From: DAOUEX01 sp034430235
GTDB lineage: Bacteria > Chloroflexota > Anaerolineae > UBA2200
DNA: 18,677 bases
NCBI GenBank assembly: GCA_964478075.1
Contig: CAYZGO010000041.1
Location: 1-18,677 of the forward strand
Reading direction: 5' to 3'
A model generated the notes under the pieces. It did no database searches and was not told where the DNA came from. It saw only the letters and a program-made list of their open reading frames with translations. A program made the position numbers and the translations under genes. Shown piece by piece: positions 7,609 through 16,288 of the stretch; the stretch's first letter is position 1, and each line of letters opens with the position of its first letter.

Positions 7609-7869
7609 TCACTCAATCGTGAACAAAGTGTACTGGGATGCGGTTTTCCCGCCGTAGCCTGCCCTGCCCTCAACTTGCCATACACCCCGAAAATTGAGAG
7701 CCGTCCATGTCCAGGATACTCTACCGCTGCCATCAGCCGTTTTACGGGGTAAGGTACTGATACCACTCGGCCCATAATCAATGGTCAGATAACACTCCAT
7801 TCCAGGTATGGTCTGAGCGGCCAGACTGGCTTCGACTCCCGGCCTGACCGGAGAAGTGAGCGAAACAAT
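7609..7869 (-). pseudogene. Ig-like C-terminal domain segment, in frame after a TAA
   Basis: The open frame directly after the TAA stop of the preceding gene continues for 86 codons to a TGA. Its product runs IVSLTSPVRPGVEASL, then IPGMECYLTIDYGPSG, then GRVSWTWTAL and GGKTASQYTLFTIE. This matches a recurring secreted-protein module, a beta-sandwich with SPV-PG, C-IT--Y and VSWTW signatures, as far as I can recall; I cannot name it. There is no early start codon; an ATG exists only inside the domain at 7800, which would cut off strands. It is therefore best read as the C-terminal domain of the upstream protein separated by a nonsense change, or reached by readthrough. Confidence 0.6.
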
Positions 7870-8292
7870 TTATAGCGAGGGTATCTCTTCCGTTTGTTGC
7901 ACGAGAGGACTAAAATTTGGAGTTGTATTGAAGTAATCCTTCAGTACCTTTTCCAGCGGTTCGTAAAACGACATAGCCTCATCCGAGAAGCATCCGCCGT
8001 TTATGTACAATGGGGATGTCACCACGATATACTCGACGGTTTCGTCGAAATAATCTGGGATATCCCAGGAATATATCTTTTCCTGTTCGATGACCTCAAG
8101 AACAGCATCCTTTTCCCTTATATCGTAGAAATAAAGACGGAGGCTGGGGAAACGCATCTGACCTCCCGGAACTTCGAAATTATGTGTGCGGTCAACGAAG
8201 TCGATTCTAAACAGAGGTTCGTTGAGCCCGTGCGGATGTCCCATCAACCCCTCCTGAGTAATCAACTCCATCTCCCAGCCTTCTAGCAGCAC
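7870..8292 (-). CDS. Unknown protein segment, same frame as flanking segments
   Basis: From a GTG start it encodes 140 residues ending NFSPLVQQTEEIPSL. I do not recognise a family. It is acidic, has no signal peptide or membrane span, and looks like a mixed alpha/beta globular segment. The frame is also open upstream to 8331, directly after the TAG of the lipoprotein gene, starting KADYDAFISGIQ. The start is weak: GGGA lies 11 bases before the GTG, while an ATG at 8271 has GAAGG 7 bases upstream. It is either an independent small gene, or the middle of one protein that begins at 9033 and ends at 7609, broken by TAG and TAA. An exported domain continuing from the lipoprotein would explain the lack of a signal peptide. 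Confidence 0.55.
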   Translation of the reverse strand: MLLEGWEMELITQEGLMGHPHGLNEPLFRIDFVDRTHNFEVPGGQMRFPSLRLYFYDIREKDAVLEVIEQEKIYSWDIPDYFDETVEYIVVTSPLYINGGCFSDEAMSFYEPLEKVLKDYFNTTPNFSPLVQQTEEIPSL

Positions 8293-8331
8293 ACCCTGAA
8301 TTCCCGAAATAAAAGCATCGTAATCAGCCTT

Positions 8332-9033
8332 CTACCCATCTTCCAGATATTCCACAATATCCGCCCTGTTGATGTCTTCGCTGAGAAACCATACCTGGGG
8401 ACTCCTTCCAGCGGTTATCGAACTTACTGTTGAGCCTTCTTCCTCTTCTACAGGATATAGTTTAGCGACGGATATAAAGCACCCGGGAGCAGTACTATGA
8501 ATCTCTTTGAGCGGCAAAAGCTCGCCGTCTTCAAGGTGGTAAATGTCGTGCTGTTCATAGCTACAGCTCATGTTACCGGAATGAGAGCCTATCGCCATGG
8601 AAAACCCCGCCTCTCCGGGTTCCAGCGAAGCCAACCCCAGCTTGTCTACCTCGGTGAATACATCCGTCGGGTGCGCGAAAAGTAAAAAGGGTTCTCCCTC
8701 ATATTCCCGTATGTCTATTTTGCCTTCACGCCCCATTTCGGCTAAATAGAAACAGGGTATCTCCTTTTCATTCCTTCCATGGAAGGCAAACTGCAGCGTG
8801 TTTATTTTTCCATCCGGGCCGGCATTAAGGTGAAATGTGTCGAACTGGGCGCTATCATCCTGAATATCTGCTTTATCCGCCACCACGCTCCACATCTCGG
8901 TCAGGGACAATTCATCCAGGCTTTGCGGAAGCTCGCCGGTGGTCATTATCTTCCTGCCGGAGCAGCCCGTTATTAAAGCAGCCGTGATAATCACAACCAA
9001 ACACAAGCCTATCAGCCTTACAGTCTTTTTCAT
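8332..9033 (-). CDS. Lipoprotein of unknown function
   Basis: A 233-residue secreted lipoprotein. The signal peptide starts MKKTVRLIG and ends with lipobox LITGC (Cys24). The mature part is acidic, with no domain I can name. It contains Cys pairs around SGNMSCSYE and TAPGCFIS that could form a disulfide. ATG is preceded by AAGGAG at a 6-base spacing, and the gene begins 29 bp after the LuxC-like gene, so it belongs to the same operon. The stop is TAG, and the same frame then remains open for another 154 codons, so the real protein may have been longer. As annotated it ends right after a helix-like ADIVEYLEDG. Confidence 0.75.
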   Translation of the reverse strand: MKKTVRLIGLCLVVIITAALITGCSGRKIMTTGELPQSLDELSLTEMWSVVADKADIQDDSAQFDTFHLNAGPDGKINTLQFAFHGRNEKEIPCFYLAEMGREGKIDIREYEGEPFLLFAHPTDVFTEVDKLGLASLEPGEAGFSMAIGSHSGNMSCSYEQHDIYHLEDGELLPLKEIHSTAPGCFISVAKLYPVEEEEGSTVSSITAGRSPQVWFLSEDINRADIVEYLEDG

Positions 9034-9062
9034 GCCTCACTCCTTTTAGATATCGAAACTTT

Positions 9063-10667
9063 TCAGCCGTTCTTCCAGTCCACCAGCTCACTCAAAACTC
9101 TCATGCCATCATGGGGCATACCGGCATAGACACGCTCGCATTGCCCCAGCGGGAAAACGCTGGAGACGCCCCTTGCCAGTATATTATCCCTCAGTTCATT
9201 CCTTCGCTCTTCGGGATAAACCCCAATGGTTGATACGTGCTGGTTTGTATATTTTAGCGCGTCTTCCAGCCTGGCTACCGGACGCACTACCACCAGCCGG
9301 CACATGGGGTGGTCAAGGATATCGAAATCTCCCGGAATGACCGCTACGCCGGACGAGAAATCATCACCACGGTTATTGACGTGCCAACCGGCATTGGCAT
9401 ACCTGCCGCGCCTCATGCGCTTGATATGGCCGATGGCAGATGGATGCACGAAGTTAGGCATTTCCTTATCCCACTTATTAAGAATCTTGCACAGAATACC
9501 GGCATATTCGTTTGCCTGTTCCTCTGTACCTTCTACATAGTGCACCAGCGAAGCGGTGCAGGCTTTCTGGTTATATATCATCACATCTATAGACGCTTTC
9601 AACGCCGCTTCTTCAAGATTGCCGGAGAAGGACTCCCGTCCAATCAGGCTGACTCCATAGCGCGGGTTAAGACAAATAACCCTGGTGAATAAAGCTCTGG
9701 ACTGCACGGAAGCCACTGTCTCGGGGCTGCCCCACACCACAATCCTATCAAAGGCATCGGGCTTGAAAAGGATATTCTCGATACTCTCATCGCCACCCTG
9801 CCAGTAAACCATCGAGAAACTTTGCGTAATAGGATGATCGGGAGCAGCGACGGCTGCAGCTAGGGAAAACAAAGATCCCGTAAGGGTAGCGCCATAAGGC
9901 AGCTTTATAGCGGCAGCGGATTTCGTCAGGATGGCACGCAGGGCGGAAATTAAAGGCACCTCCGGGGCATTGCCTGCGGTGATGTGTAGCTGGCGGGTAG
10001 GCATGGCGCATACGTATGTCCCGGATGCTGCTGCGGCAGTGCTCATGTCTTTGCCGAATAGACCTTCGGCATAAAGCGGGAGTAATCCGAGCGCGGTTTT
10101 GGAAGACACCTCCACCCACCCGTTCAGGAAATCACTGCCGGGTTTCCCCCAGAATGACAGCTCGTTATCAATCATCTGCCTCGCCGCTTCCCGGTTAAAA
10201 GCCGAGTGGAAAGAGGCAAAACAGCCGTCGAGAAAGGCGTCTGAGTATTCCGAGGTCAGGCGACAAATCTCGCGCACCCGCACCGCTAGTCTATTATTCG
10301 TGAGCAGCGTGGATAGAATAGACTCCAGATATTCGAGGATGTCCTCTACGGATAAGCTATAAAGCCTGTGAGCCAGCTTATCGATATCCGTCTCGACAAG
10401 TTCCGTACCGCTTACCGGCGGCATGACCTGATAGACATATTCGCCGGTATATTTCATGGTCTTGCGATCAATAACCAGCTCACGGACGATTTGCGCGTCA
10501 GGTAATTCCACGCAGGTAGTATTTTTATCGGTCTGGCTGAACGCCGCCTTAATTTGCTCTCGACTGATTTTCGGCGGCACTACCAGCCTGCCCTTGACCA
10601 GGAACGGCACACGGATGACGCCGCCGTCATTGCGCAATAATCCGTATTCAGTGCAGAGTTTTTCCAT
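9063..10667 (-). CDS. LuxC-like acyl-CoA / acyl-protein reductase
   Basis: A 534-residue member of the LuxC fatty-acyl reductase family, related to aldehyde dehydrogenases, which reduces an activated acyl group to a long-chain aldehyde with NADPH. Support comes from a glycine-rich nucleotide-binding segment TAGNAPEVPLIS (230-241), the KLPYG turn (255-259), the strand FDRIVVWGS (306-313), and a candidate catalytic Cys370 in YNQKACTAS, the expected LuxC context for the acyl-thioester nucleophile. It lies 12 bp after the LuxE-like gene, whose product would supply the activated acyl group. AGGAG stands 7 bases before the ATG. There are no luciferase genes luxAB, so bioluminescence is not indicated. 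The aldehyde's fate is unknown. It is somewhat longer than Vibrio LuxC (about 480 residues). Confidence 0.85.
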   Translation of the reverse strand: MEKLCTEYGLLRNDGGVIRVPFLVKGRLVVPPKISREQIKAAFSQTDKNTTCVELPDAQIVRELVIDRKTMKYTGEYVYQVMPPVSGTELVETDIDKLAHRLYSLSVEDILEYLESILSTLLTNNRLAVRVREICRLTSEYSDAFLDGCFASFHSAFNREAARQMIDNELSFWGKPGSDFLNGWVEVSSKTALGLLPLYAEGLFGKDMSTAAAASGTYVCAMPTRQLHITAGNAPEVPLISALRAILTKSAAAIKLPYGATLTGSLFSLAAAVAAPDHPITQSFSMVYWQGGDESIENILFKPDAFDRIVVWGSPETVASVQSRALFTRVICLNPRYGVSLIGRESFSGNLEEAALKASIDVMIYNQKACTASLVHYVEGTEEQANEYAGILCKILNKWDKEMPNFVHPSAIGHIKRMRRGRYANAGWHVNNRGDDFSSGVAVIPGDFDILDHPMCRLVVVRPVARLEDALKYTNQHVSTIGVYPEERRNELRDNILARGVSSVFPLGQCERVYAGMPHDGMRVLSELVDWKNG

Positions 10668-10679
10668 TTAGTTCTCCTG

Positions 10680-12080
10680 TTACGCCTGCATAGAGCCCAT
10701 GATACCGCCGCACCCCTTCACCTCGCTGCCGGGTAAGCGCCCTATATCCGTTATCGCCGGGCCGGAAAGCCCGCAGCCGCATTCCCCATCAATCATGTGG
10801 ACATAGTCGCCGCTGATGATAAAGCCGGGGTAAGAGGCGGCCAGCGGATCGAGGAAACCGAAGGCACCTTTAACATCATTGCCATTTAAAGGATTTAATT
10901 CTTCACCGAAGATTACCGGCTCAATGACAGGCGGGATATGAAAACGCCCATGCTCACAGCGCAGCATGAGCGTGTTGATTTCCGTCATCGAGTAGCCTTC
11001 CAGTATCATCTCCGGCGATATATTAAGGGCATCGGCAAGCATATCAACCAGTGTCTCGCGGCTTATCGCATCACCGGCGAATGATTTCCACCCGCCGCCG
11101 AAAAGAACAAAACTGCCCTTCTTGAGAGCCAGCCGCCGGTTATGACCGGCTAAGACATCGCACAGATCCTTGAACTGGTAAGGCGCTCCGAAGATAAAGA
11201 CCTTCTGTCCCTCATCAATAGACTTGCGTATATTTTCCGTAATTTTCAGGTAGTTCGGTCCTCTCTGCCCGATTACTTCAGCCTTCAATCCTTCAATCAT
11301 CTGCCGTTCTTCATCCGTCCGGGCACCGCGACGGAGACAGCGCAGGGCAGTGCCGGTTATGCCCGTATCATAGAGGAAATAATGCCGGTGAAAGAGCGGG
11401 ACTAATTCCTCAATGAGTACCTGGTTGCCCATTCTGCCCTGCCGGAAGCCGAGGAAAGCGCCATCGAAATCGGGTAGTCCCTTTTTACCGGCCATCCGGG
11501 CAAAGGCATCCGGTGGCATCAGCCGTATGGCCGACTTCAACAATTTACCAGACAACGCGCTACCCATCCGGCGGGCCAAAAGCGGCGCCAGACAGGCGAT
11601 ATTAGCCGTTTTGGATAGTTCCCAATCTTCTTTATCGCGGGGAACGAAGGAGAAGGATCCGGAGGTACCGGAGCTGTAGACGACAAGGATGCCGTCCGAA
11701 CCCAGGCGCTCTATCCAGTCGTCGATTGTCTTTACCCCTGATATATCCACATCGATGCGCTTATGGTAGATGCCGGAGAGCCATTGCGTCATCCTGCCGA
11801 AGTCGCCATCGTCAAGCCAGCCCTGTTCGTAGCTCTTGAAGATACCGGCGTCAAGCATGAGCTTATTCTTGATGACATCTACATCGGCATCCTCGCTGTA
11901 ACCTTCTTCTTCCGCAAGCTTCCGGTAAACTGGAATATTCTCCACGTAATGCGCGTGGTTAAGCTTGATAGCCTCATGCCGCAATTGCCTAACTTGGGAC
12001 GGGTTGAACCCCTGCCCCAACGCCCATGTCTGGGAAGCTTTGATTAATTCGTTTTGTATATCTTTCAGATGCTTCATCAT
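10680..12080 (-). CDS. LuxE-like acyl-protein synthetase / acyl-activating enzyme
   Basis: A 466-residue adenylate-forming protein of the LuxE family, related to phenylacetate-CoA ligases. LuxE activates a fatty acid as acyl-AMP and hands the acyl group to a Cys for the LuxC reductase. Seen: phosphate-binding loop VVYSSGTSGS (133-142), adenylate motif EGYSMTE (361-367), SGDY (423-426) and TDIGRL (444-449). The region after SGDY is Cys-rich (C434, C436, C457), and one of these could correspond to the acyl-carrying C-terminal Cys of LuxE. It is longer than Vibrio LuxE (about 370 residues). Its coupling to a LuxC-like gene 12 bp downstream supports the assignment. ATG is doubled (12080 and 12077) and the Shine-Dalgarno is weak, so the gene may rely on translational coupling with the upstream gene 22 bp away. 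Confidence 0.8.
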   Translation of the reverse strand: MMKHLKDIQNELIKASQTWALGQGFNPSQVRQLRHEAIKLNHAHYVENIPVYRKLAEEEGYSEDADVDVIKNKLMLDAGIFKSYEQGWLDDGDFGRMTQWLSGIYHKRIDVDISGVKTIDDWIERLGSDGILVVYSSGTSGSFSFVPRDKEDWELSKTANIACLAPLLARRMGSALSGKLLKSAIRLMPPDAFARMAGKKGLPDFDGAFLGFRQGRMGNQVLIEELVPLFHRHYFLYDTGITGTALRCLRRGARTDEERQMIEGLKAEVIGQRGPNYLKITENIRKSIDEGQKVFIFGAPYQFKDLCDVLAGHNRRLALKKGSFVLFGGGWKSFAGDAISRETLVDMLADALNISPEMILEGYSMTEINTLMLRCEHGRFHIPPVIEPVIFGEELNPLNGNDVKGAFGFLDPLAASYPGFIISGDYVHMIDGECGCGLSGPAITDIGRLPGSEVKGCGGIMGSMQA

Positions 12081-12102
12081 GCTGTCATTTGTTTAACCTT
12101 AT

Positions 12103-12750
12103 TTAGTCAGGCTGCGCCAGTCCCTCGACTTCGATAAAAACAACATAGTCGGGCACCGTAAGGCTGCCATCGCTGACAGCCTCATGGACAGGCGCCAGGT
12201 TGGTTACATTGAACTTCACGTTATTTTCTTTAATATCGATGTATGAATCCGACGGTATCCCCAAACTCTTAAGGACGAACGAAATCTCATTTTGGGCCTT
12301 TTGAAGTTCCAGATAGGAGACCACCACCGTCCGCACTTCAACGTATTCACCTAGCCCTTCGGGAATGTATGGCTCCATTGTTTCTTCGCCTTCTCGGGTA
12401 AACAGCGCTACAATACGAAACTCCGGTTCATGCTGAATATATAACCCTGCAAATGTCTCTGGCTCCTTGATACCTAGTTCGGTATCCAGCCCGGCAAAAG
12501 CATCTTGTATCTCGAAGCGGCGCAGGGCTTCATCAACAGTGATTCCATAGTGTTCCGCATATACGGCTACTTCGGGAAACATTGTCTCAGGAGGATTTTC
12601 TACTTGTTCAACATTCTCCACTGTAGCCAACGGGTCTTTCGGAGTATGGGATACATCCGGTGAGCGGGTCATCAATACGATAACCAATAGAATTACCGCC
12701 GCCACAACGAACAGAGTCGGACGCAGCCACTTTCTTGGAGAAGTGTCCAT
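12103..12750 (-). CDS. Membrane-anchored protein with protease-prodomain-like extracellular region
   Basis: A 215-residue protein with one N-terminal membrane segment (about 12-28), basic residues before it, and the remainder outside the membrane. After a linker (about 31-65) comes YGITVDEALRRFEIQ, then ETFAGLYIQHEPEFRIVALF, then EVRTVVVSYLELQKAQ. This resembles regions I recall from bacterial secreted proteases that look like the alpha-lytic protease prodomain. The resemblance is from memory and weak, and no protease domain or catalytic triad follows. GGAG lies about 10 bases before the ATG. It sits between the Reg_prop lipoprotein (18 bp upstream) and the LuxE-like gene (22 bp downstream) in the operon. 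The function is unknown. Confidence 0.7.
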   Translation of the reverse strand: MDTSPRKWLRPTLFVVAAVILLVIVLMTRSPDVSHTPKDPLATVENVEQVENPPETMFPEVAVYAEHYGITVDEALRRFEIQDAFAGLDTELGIKEPETFAGLYIQHEPEFRIVALFTREGEETMEPYIPEGLGEYVEVRTVVVSYLELQKAQNEISFVLKSLGIPSDSYIDIKENNVKFNVTNLAPVHEAVSDGSLTVPDYVVFIEVEGLAQPD

Positions 12751-12768
12751 TTTTATTTATCTCCTTTT

Positions 12769-14895
12769 TTACTTACTGTAGTAGCTCACGCCTCCATAGG
12801 TGCCAAACCAGAGATTACCCCGGCTGTCCTCCATAACACAAAGGACGTTATTGCTGGCAAGACCGTCCTCGGAAGTAAAGGTGTGCCACTCGATGCCGTC
12901 AAAGTAGCTGACGCCGCTGTCGGTAATCGCCCAGATATTTCCTTGCCTGTCTTCAATCAAACTTGAGACCTGATAACCGGACAGTCCGTCTTTTGGAGTA
13001 AATGTCTCCCATTTATCACCGTCAAAGCAGTGCAGGCCGCCGCTATTGGTGTAGAAAGTAGCCATCCACAGATTACCGTTGCTGTCCGCTAGACTTCCGC
13101 CGAGCCAGGGCATAAAGGGCAATTCGTCCGGCAGGGTCTGCATCTCAGCGCCATCAAAATTAATGACGCCCTTATCTTCGGTTATGAACCAGACGTCTTC
13201 GCCTATGCCCGGAAGGATGGTGCGAATGCCCACGGAGCTAAACGTTTGCCAGCTCGTGCCGTCAAAACGGCTGATACCGCCGCCGGCAAACCATAGGTTG
13301 CCCTGGCTGTCCTGGGCTATGTCCTGTACATTATTGTTACCGAGTCCATCAGCAGTCGTAAAAGTTTTCCAGCTACTGCTATCGAAGCGGCTGACACCCT
13401 CGCCGTTGGCGCCGAGCCACACGTTGCTGGAGCTATCCTCCAACATAGGTGTTATCCTGTCTCCGGTCAGGCCACCTCCGGCTGTAATTACGCGCCATTC
13501 AGTGCCGTCATAGCGGCTGACGCCGCTCTCGCCAATTACCCAGACGTTATCACGGCTATCGACCAGTATGGACAAAACATATCCCCCGGCCTGCACTTCA
13601 TCGGGTCCGAATACCTTCCATCCAGCACTGCCGTAGCGGCTTACCGAGCCATCCCGCGTGCCGAACCATATACCCTGCTCGCTGTCTTCCGCCAGCGCGG
13701 TTACGGTGTTGTCGGGCAGGCCGTCATCAGTGACGAATTTCTGCCAAGCGATTCCATCAAAGCGGACAATACCGTCTTCGTAAGTACCGAACCAGAGATT
13801 GCCTTTGTCGTCCTTACCTGCTGTCCTGACTATATCGGTCAGCATCTCCTTATCGGTAAAAGGCCACCACTCCCCATCCTCATAACGGCTGAGCCCGCTA
13901 TCGGTAACGGCACAGAGCTTATTATTCTTGTCCATAAAAAGCAGCTGGACATGGTTTGCCGGCAGGCCGTCTGCGGTGGTGAAATCGCGCCACTCGGAGC
14001 CGTCGTAGCGAACGACAACCTCGGAATAGGCGGTGACCCAGATATTACCGTGCTGGTCCTGGTCGATATTTTGCACATATGCCCGGGGAATATTATCGCT
14101 GATAGTGAAAGACTCCCAGCTACTGCCATCGTAGCGGGTCACATCGCCGAAGGCGCTGCCAAACCACAGGTTACCTTCACTATCCTCAAAAAAGGCACTG
14201 ACTCCACCGTGTCCCATGCCATCGTCCTCGGTAAAGTGCTTCCAGCTACTACCGTCGTAGCGGGTGGCCCCCTCATGGCGATTACTGAACCAGACGTTGC
14301 CCCGGCTATCGGCGAAAATGACGTCAACGGCATACAGCTCATCCTTTGTATACTCCTTCCATTCGTTGCCATCATAGCGGCTCACGCCGCCGAAGGCGGA
14401 AACCCAGATATTCCCATCATTGTCGGCAGCTATGGTAATGACATCGTTGTTTACCAACCCACCTTCGGTGGTGAAGGTCTGCCATTCGTTGCCATCGAAG
14501 CGGCTGACGCCGTCCACTGTGCTTGTTACCCAGATATTGCCTTTGCTATCGCAGACAATCTCCCTCACCGTGTTGCTCGCCAGCCCGTCCAGCGTGGTAT
14601 ATCTTTTATAAGTGCCATCCTCAGCGTTCCACCGGACAACACCACCCGTTGTCGCCACCCAGACTTCACCGCCATCTACCAGCAAGTCAAGCACCTCGTT
14701 ACCGCTGGAAAGTGTCTGCCATTTCCCCTGTGCTGATACCGGAAGCCCAACCGGTGGCAGTGTTGAACCAGGCCAAGACGATACTGATGGTGTAACTGGA
14801 GTTTGTGGGCTCGACTCATCTGGTACTGTGGGATTACAGGCTACCAGACTAACCAGTGTTACCATTATAATTAATATTAACCATGCTCTTTTCAT
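12769..14895 (-). CDS. Lipoprotein with about 16 Reg_prop beta-propeller repeats
   Basis: A 708-residue exported lipoprotein: signal peptide MKRAWLILI with lipobox LVAC (Cys20), a Pro/Ser-rich linker, then about 16 repeats of roughly 40-45 residues of the two-component regulator propeller type, pattern D-GN-W---GVSRYDG--W--FT--DGL--N-V. Sixteen blades suggest two propellers in tandem. In hybrid two-component sensors such propellers form the periplasmic ligand-sensing part followed by a membrane span and a histidine kinase. Here the protein stops after the propellers, so it is a lone surface binding or scaffold protein. Repeat 7 is degenerate (NKLCAVTDSGLSRY). The ATG at 14895 is chosen because AAGGAG lies 9 bases upstream and it gives a proper signal peptide; an upstream in-frame start at 14946 would overlap the preceding gene. 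Confidence 0.88.
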   Translation of the reverse strand: MKRAWLILIIMVTLVSLVACNPTVPDESSPQTPVTPSVSSWPGSTLPPVGLPVSAQGKWQTLSSGNEVLDLLVDGGEVWVATTGGVVRWNAEDGTYKRYTTLDGLASNTVREIVCDSKGNIWVTSTVDGVSRFDGNEWQTFTTEGGLVNNDVITIAADNDGNIWVSAFGGVSRYDGNEWKEYTKDELYAVDVIFADSRGNVWFSNRHEGATRYDGSSWKHFTEDDGMGHGGVSAFFEDSEGNLWFGSAFGDVTRYDGSSWESFTISDNIPRAYVQNIDQDQHGNIWVTAYSEVVVRYDGSEWRDFTTADGLPANHVQLLFMDKNNKLCAVTDSGLSRYEDGEWWPFTDKEMLTDIVRTAGKDDKGNLWFGTYEDGIVRFDGIAWQKFVTDDGLPDNTVTALAEDSEQGIWFGTRDGSVSRYGSAGWKVFGPDEVQAGGYVLSILVDSRDNVWVIGESGVSRYDGTEWRVITAGGGLTGDRITPMLEDSSSNVWLGANGEGVSRFDSSSWKTFTTADGLGNNNVQDIAQDSQGNLWFAGGGISRFDGTSWQTFSSVGIRTILPGIGEDVWFITEDKGVINFDGAEMQTLPDELPFMPWLGGSLADSNGNLWMATFYTNSGGLHCFDGDKWETFTPKDGLSGYQVSSLIEDRQGNIWAITDSGVSYFDGIEWHTFTSEDGLASNNVLCVMEDSRGNLWFGTYGGVSYYSK

Positions 14896-14904
14896 AGTTT
14901 CAGT

Positions 14905-14910
14905 CTCCTT
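14905..14910 (-). promoter_or_regulatory. Shine-Dalgarno deciding the start of the Reg_prop lipoprotein
   Basis: AAGGAG on the minus strand, 9 bases before the ATG at 14895. It rules against the upstream in-frame start at 14946. Confidence 0.7.
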
Positions 14911-14914
14911 AGGC

Positions 14915-16275
14915 TTAATCAAAAGGCAAAGGGTCGCCTCCCGCACCGATCAGGACAGCTTTACCATCCGGCAACACGTCAATATTCCACCAGCGTTGGG
15001 GGGAGGACGCTAAATTATCTTTGAATGAGCCGAGGGATGGAACATCCCAGTAATACGTGAAGCGAAAATGAACCACTTTGTCCGCGCTGACCTCAGCATC
15101 GACGCTTCTGGCGGTACCATTGTTATCACCACCGCCAAAGCTACCCGTGTATCTNNNNNNNNNNGGGCCAGGGCTATCGCCCATCCCACGTTTCCGGCTG
15201 GAGGTTCATCGAACCTCCAGCTTTCTAATATGCTATTCACTTCTTCAACGGTTTCATCGGTAGCAGCGGGGTCACAGGCTATCTGGAGTTCGTAGCCCTC
15301 TCCCCATTTGGAGATATTGAAGCTGTTAAGGCCGGAGCCCCGCCGCCAGTCCCTTGGCGTTAGCATCCCGCTCAAATCGCTCAGCAAATATTCCTCCGGC
15401 TCATAACTTATGGGTGGGGGCATATTAATCCGTACCAGTACGATATATGCTCCGCCTTCCGGTATCTGTGATATCATAGCTGAGCCGCCGTAAATACCAG
15501 AACTGCCGGTGCGTACCTCACGCGCCCAGAAACCTTCCTCACCCCAGCTATTGAAAGCCAACTGACCCTGTAAATGTGACGTAGAAACCAAAGACTCCGG
15601 CCCCTCGGCGGCTACCCAACCATCCGGTAAATTGACCGAAAGGTAGTTATTATCAGAGCGATAGTTGTTATTAACTTCGGGTGTTTCCTCGATGGAGGAT
15701 TCAATCACCTTAACGGTACACGTCACCGTACCATAGTCTTTACCGTTAATCACCAGACCGATTTCCAGAGGATATTCTCCCGGGGCAACATCCGAGGCTA
15801 TTTCGATGACCAGAACCGCGACAAGCTGCCCGATAAGTCCTCCCCCACTAGCTTGAAAAAGCTTCAGACCGGATGGTGTTTCCGGTAAGTAGAGCTTCAT
15901 TCCGGTAATACCGCTGCTTGCGAAAGAACCGTCCACCTTATTTACATAGAGGATATTATTCCTCGTTTGCCCTGCTTCTGTCACGATATTGTTTCTGTAT
16001 CGCACATTGAGTGTGTCCCCGTCACTTTCCATCTGCGCAACCACCGTCTCGACTGGCGGCCAGGGATTCTCCACTCCCTGCTGGTGGACGTTAGCCCGGT
16101 AGGCCGAACCGCCGGGAGTGAATACGACATCGTCGGGGGATTCTTCACTTGTTGCCGGAGGTAATTCAGCAGTAGGAGCGTATGTGTGTTTCTCATTTCC
16201 ATCGTTCTGGCATGCGGTAAGAGGCAGCAGACCAACTAGTACAATAGCTGCTAAAATAAATACCAGTTTTTTCAT
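14915..16275 (-). CDS. Lipoprotein of unknown function, interrupted by assembly gap
   Basis: The signal peptide MKKLVFILA ends with lipobox LTAC (Cys22). The mature part has a beta-rich first half (about 40-190) and a second segment beginning NNYLSVNLPDGW near residue 208, resembling a small beta domain of secreted proteins. Ten N at 15155-15164 break the reading frame. Before the gap the protein reads NVGWAIALA; after it the coding frame resumes in another phase as RYTGSFGGGDNNGTARS and ends WNIDVLPDGKAVLIGAGG then DPLPFD and TGA... the stop lies at 14915-14917. The two halves join if the true gap length leaves remainder 2 when divided by 3. The extension of the first frame past the gap, with stop near 15010, is an artefact. 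AAGGAG precedes the ATG by about 7 bases. It lies 13 bp after the TolB-like gene and 19 bp before the Reg_prop gene. Confidence 0.75.
15155..15164. other. Assembly gap (10 N)
   Basis: A run of ten undetermined bases inside a lipoprotein gene. The frames on its two sides differ, so ten is a placeholder and not the real length. Confidence 0.98.
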
Positions 16276-16288
16276 AATAATCTCCTTC

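Noticed and set aside
8332..8334. TAG as pyrrolysine or a reassigned codon
   Set aside because: A TAA stop follows in the same series and another gene in the window (4457) ends normally in TAG; no pyl genes are visible. Nonsense change or gene boundary is simpler.
13951..14736. Long open frame of 261 codons on the plus strand
   Set aside because: It is antisense to the Reg_prop repeats, whose periodic composition keeps the opposite strand open; no signal peptide, domain or Shine-Dalgarno supports it.
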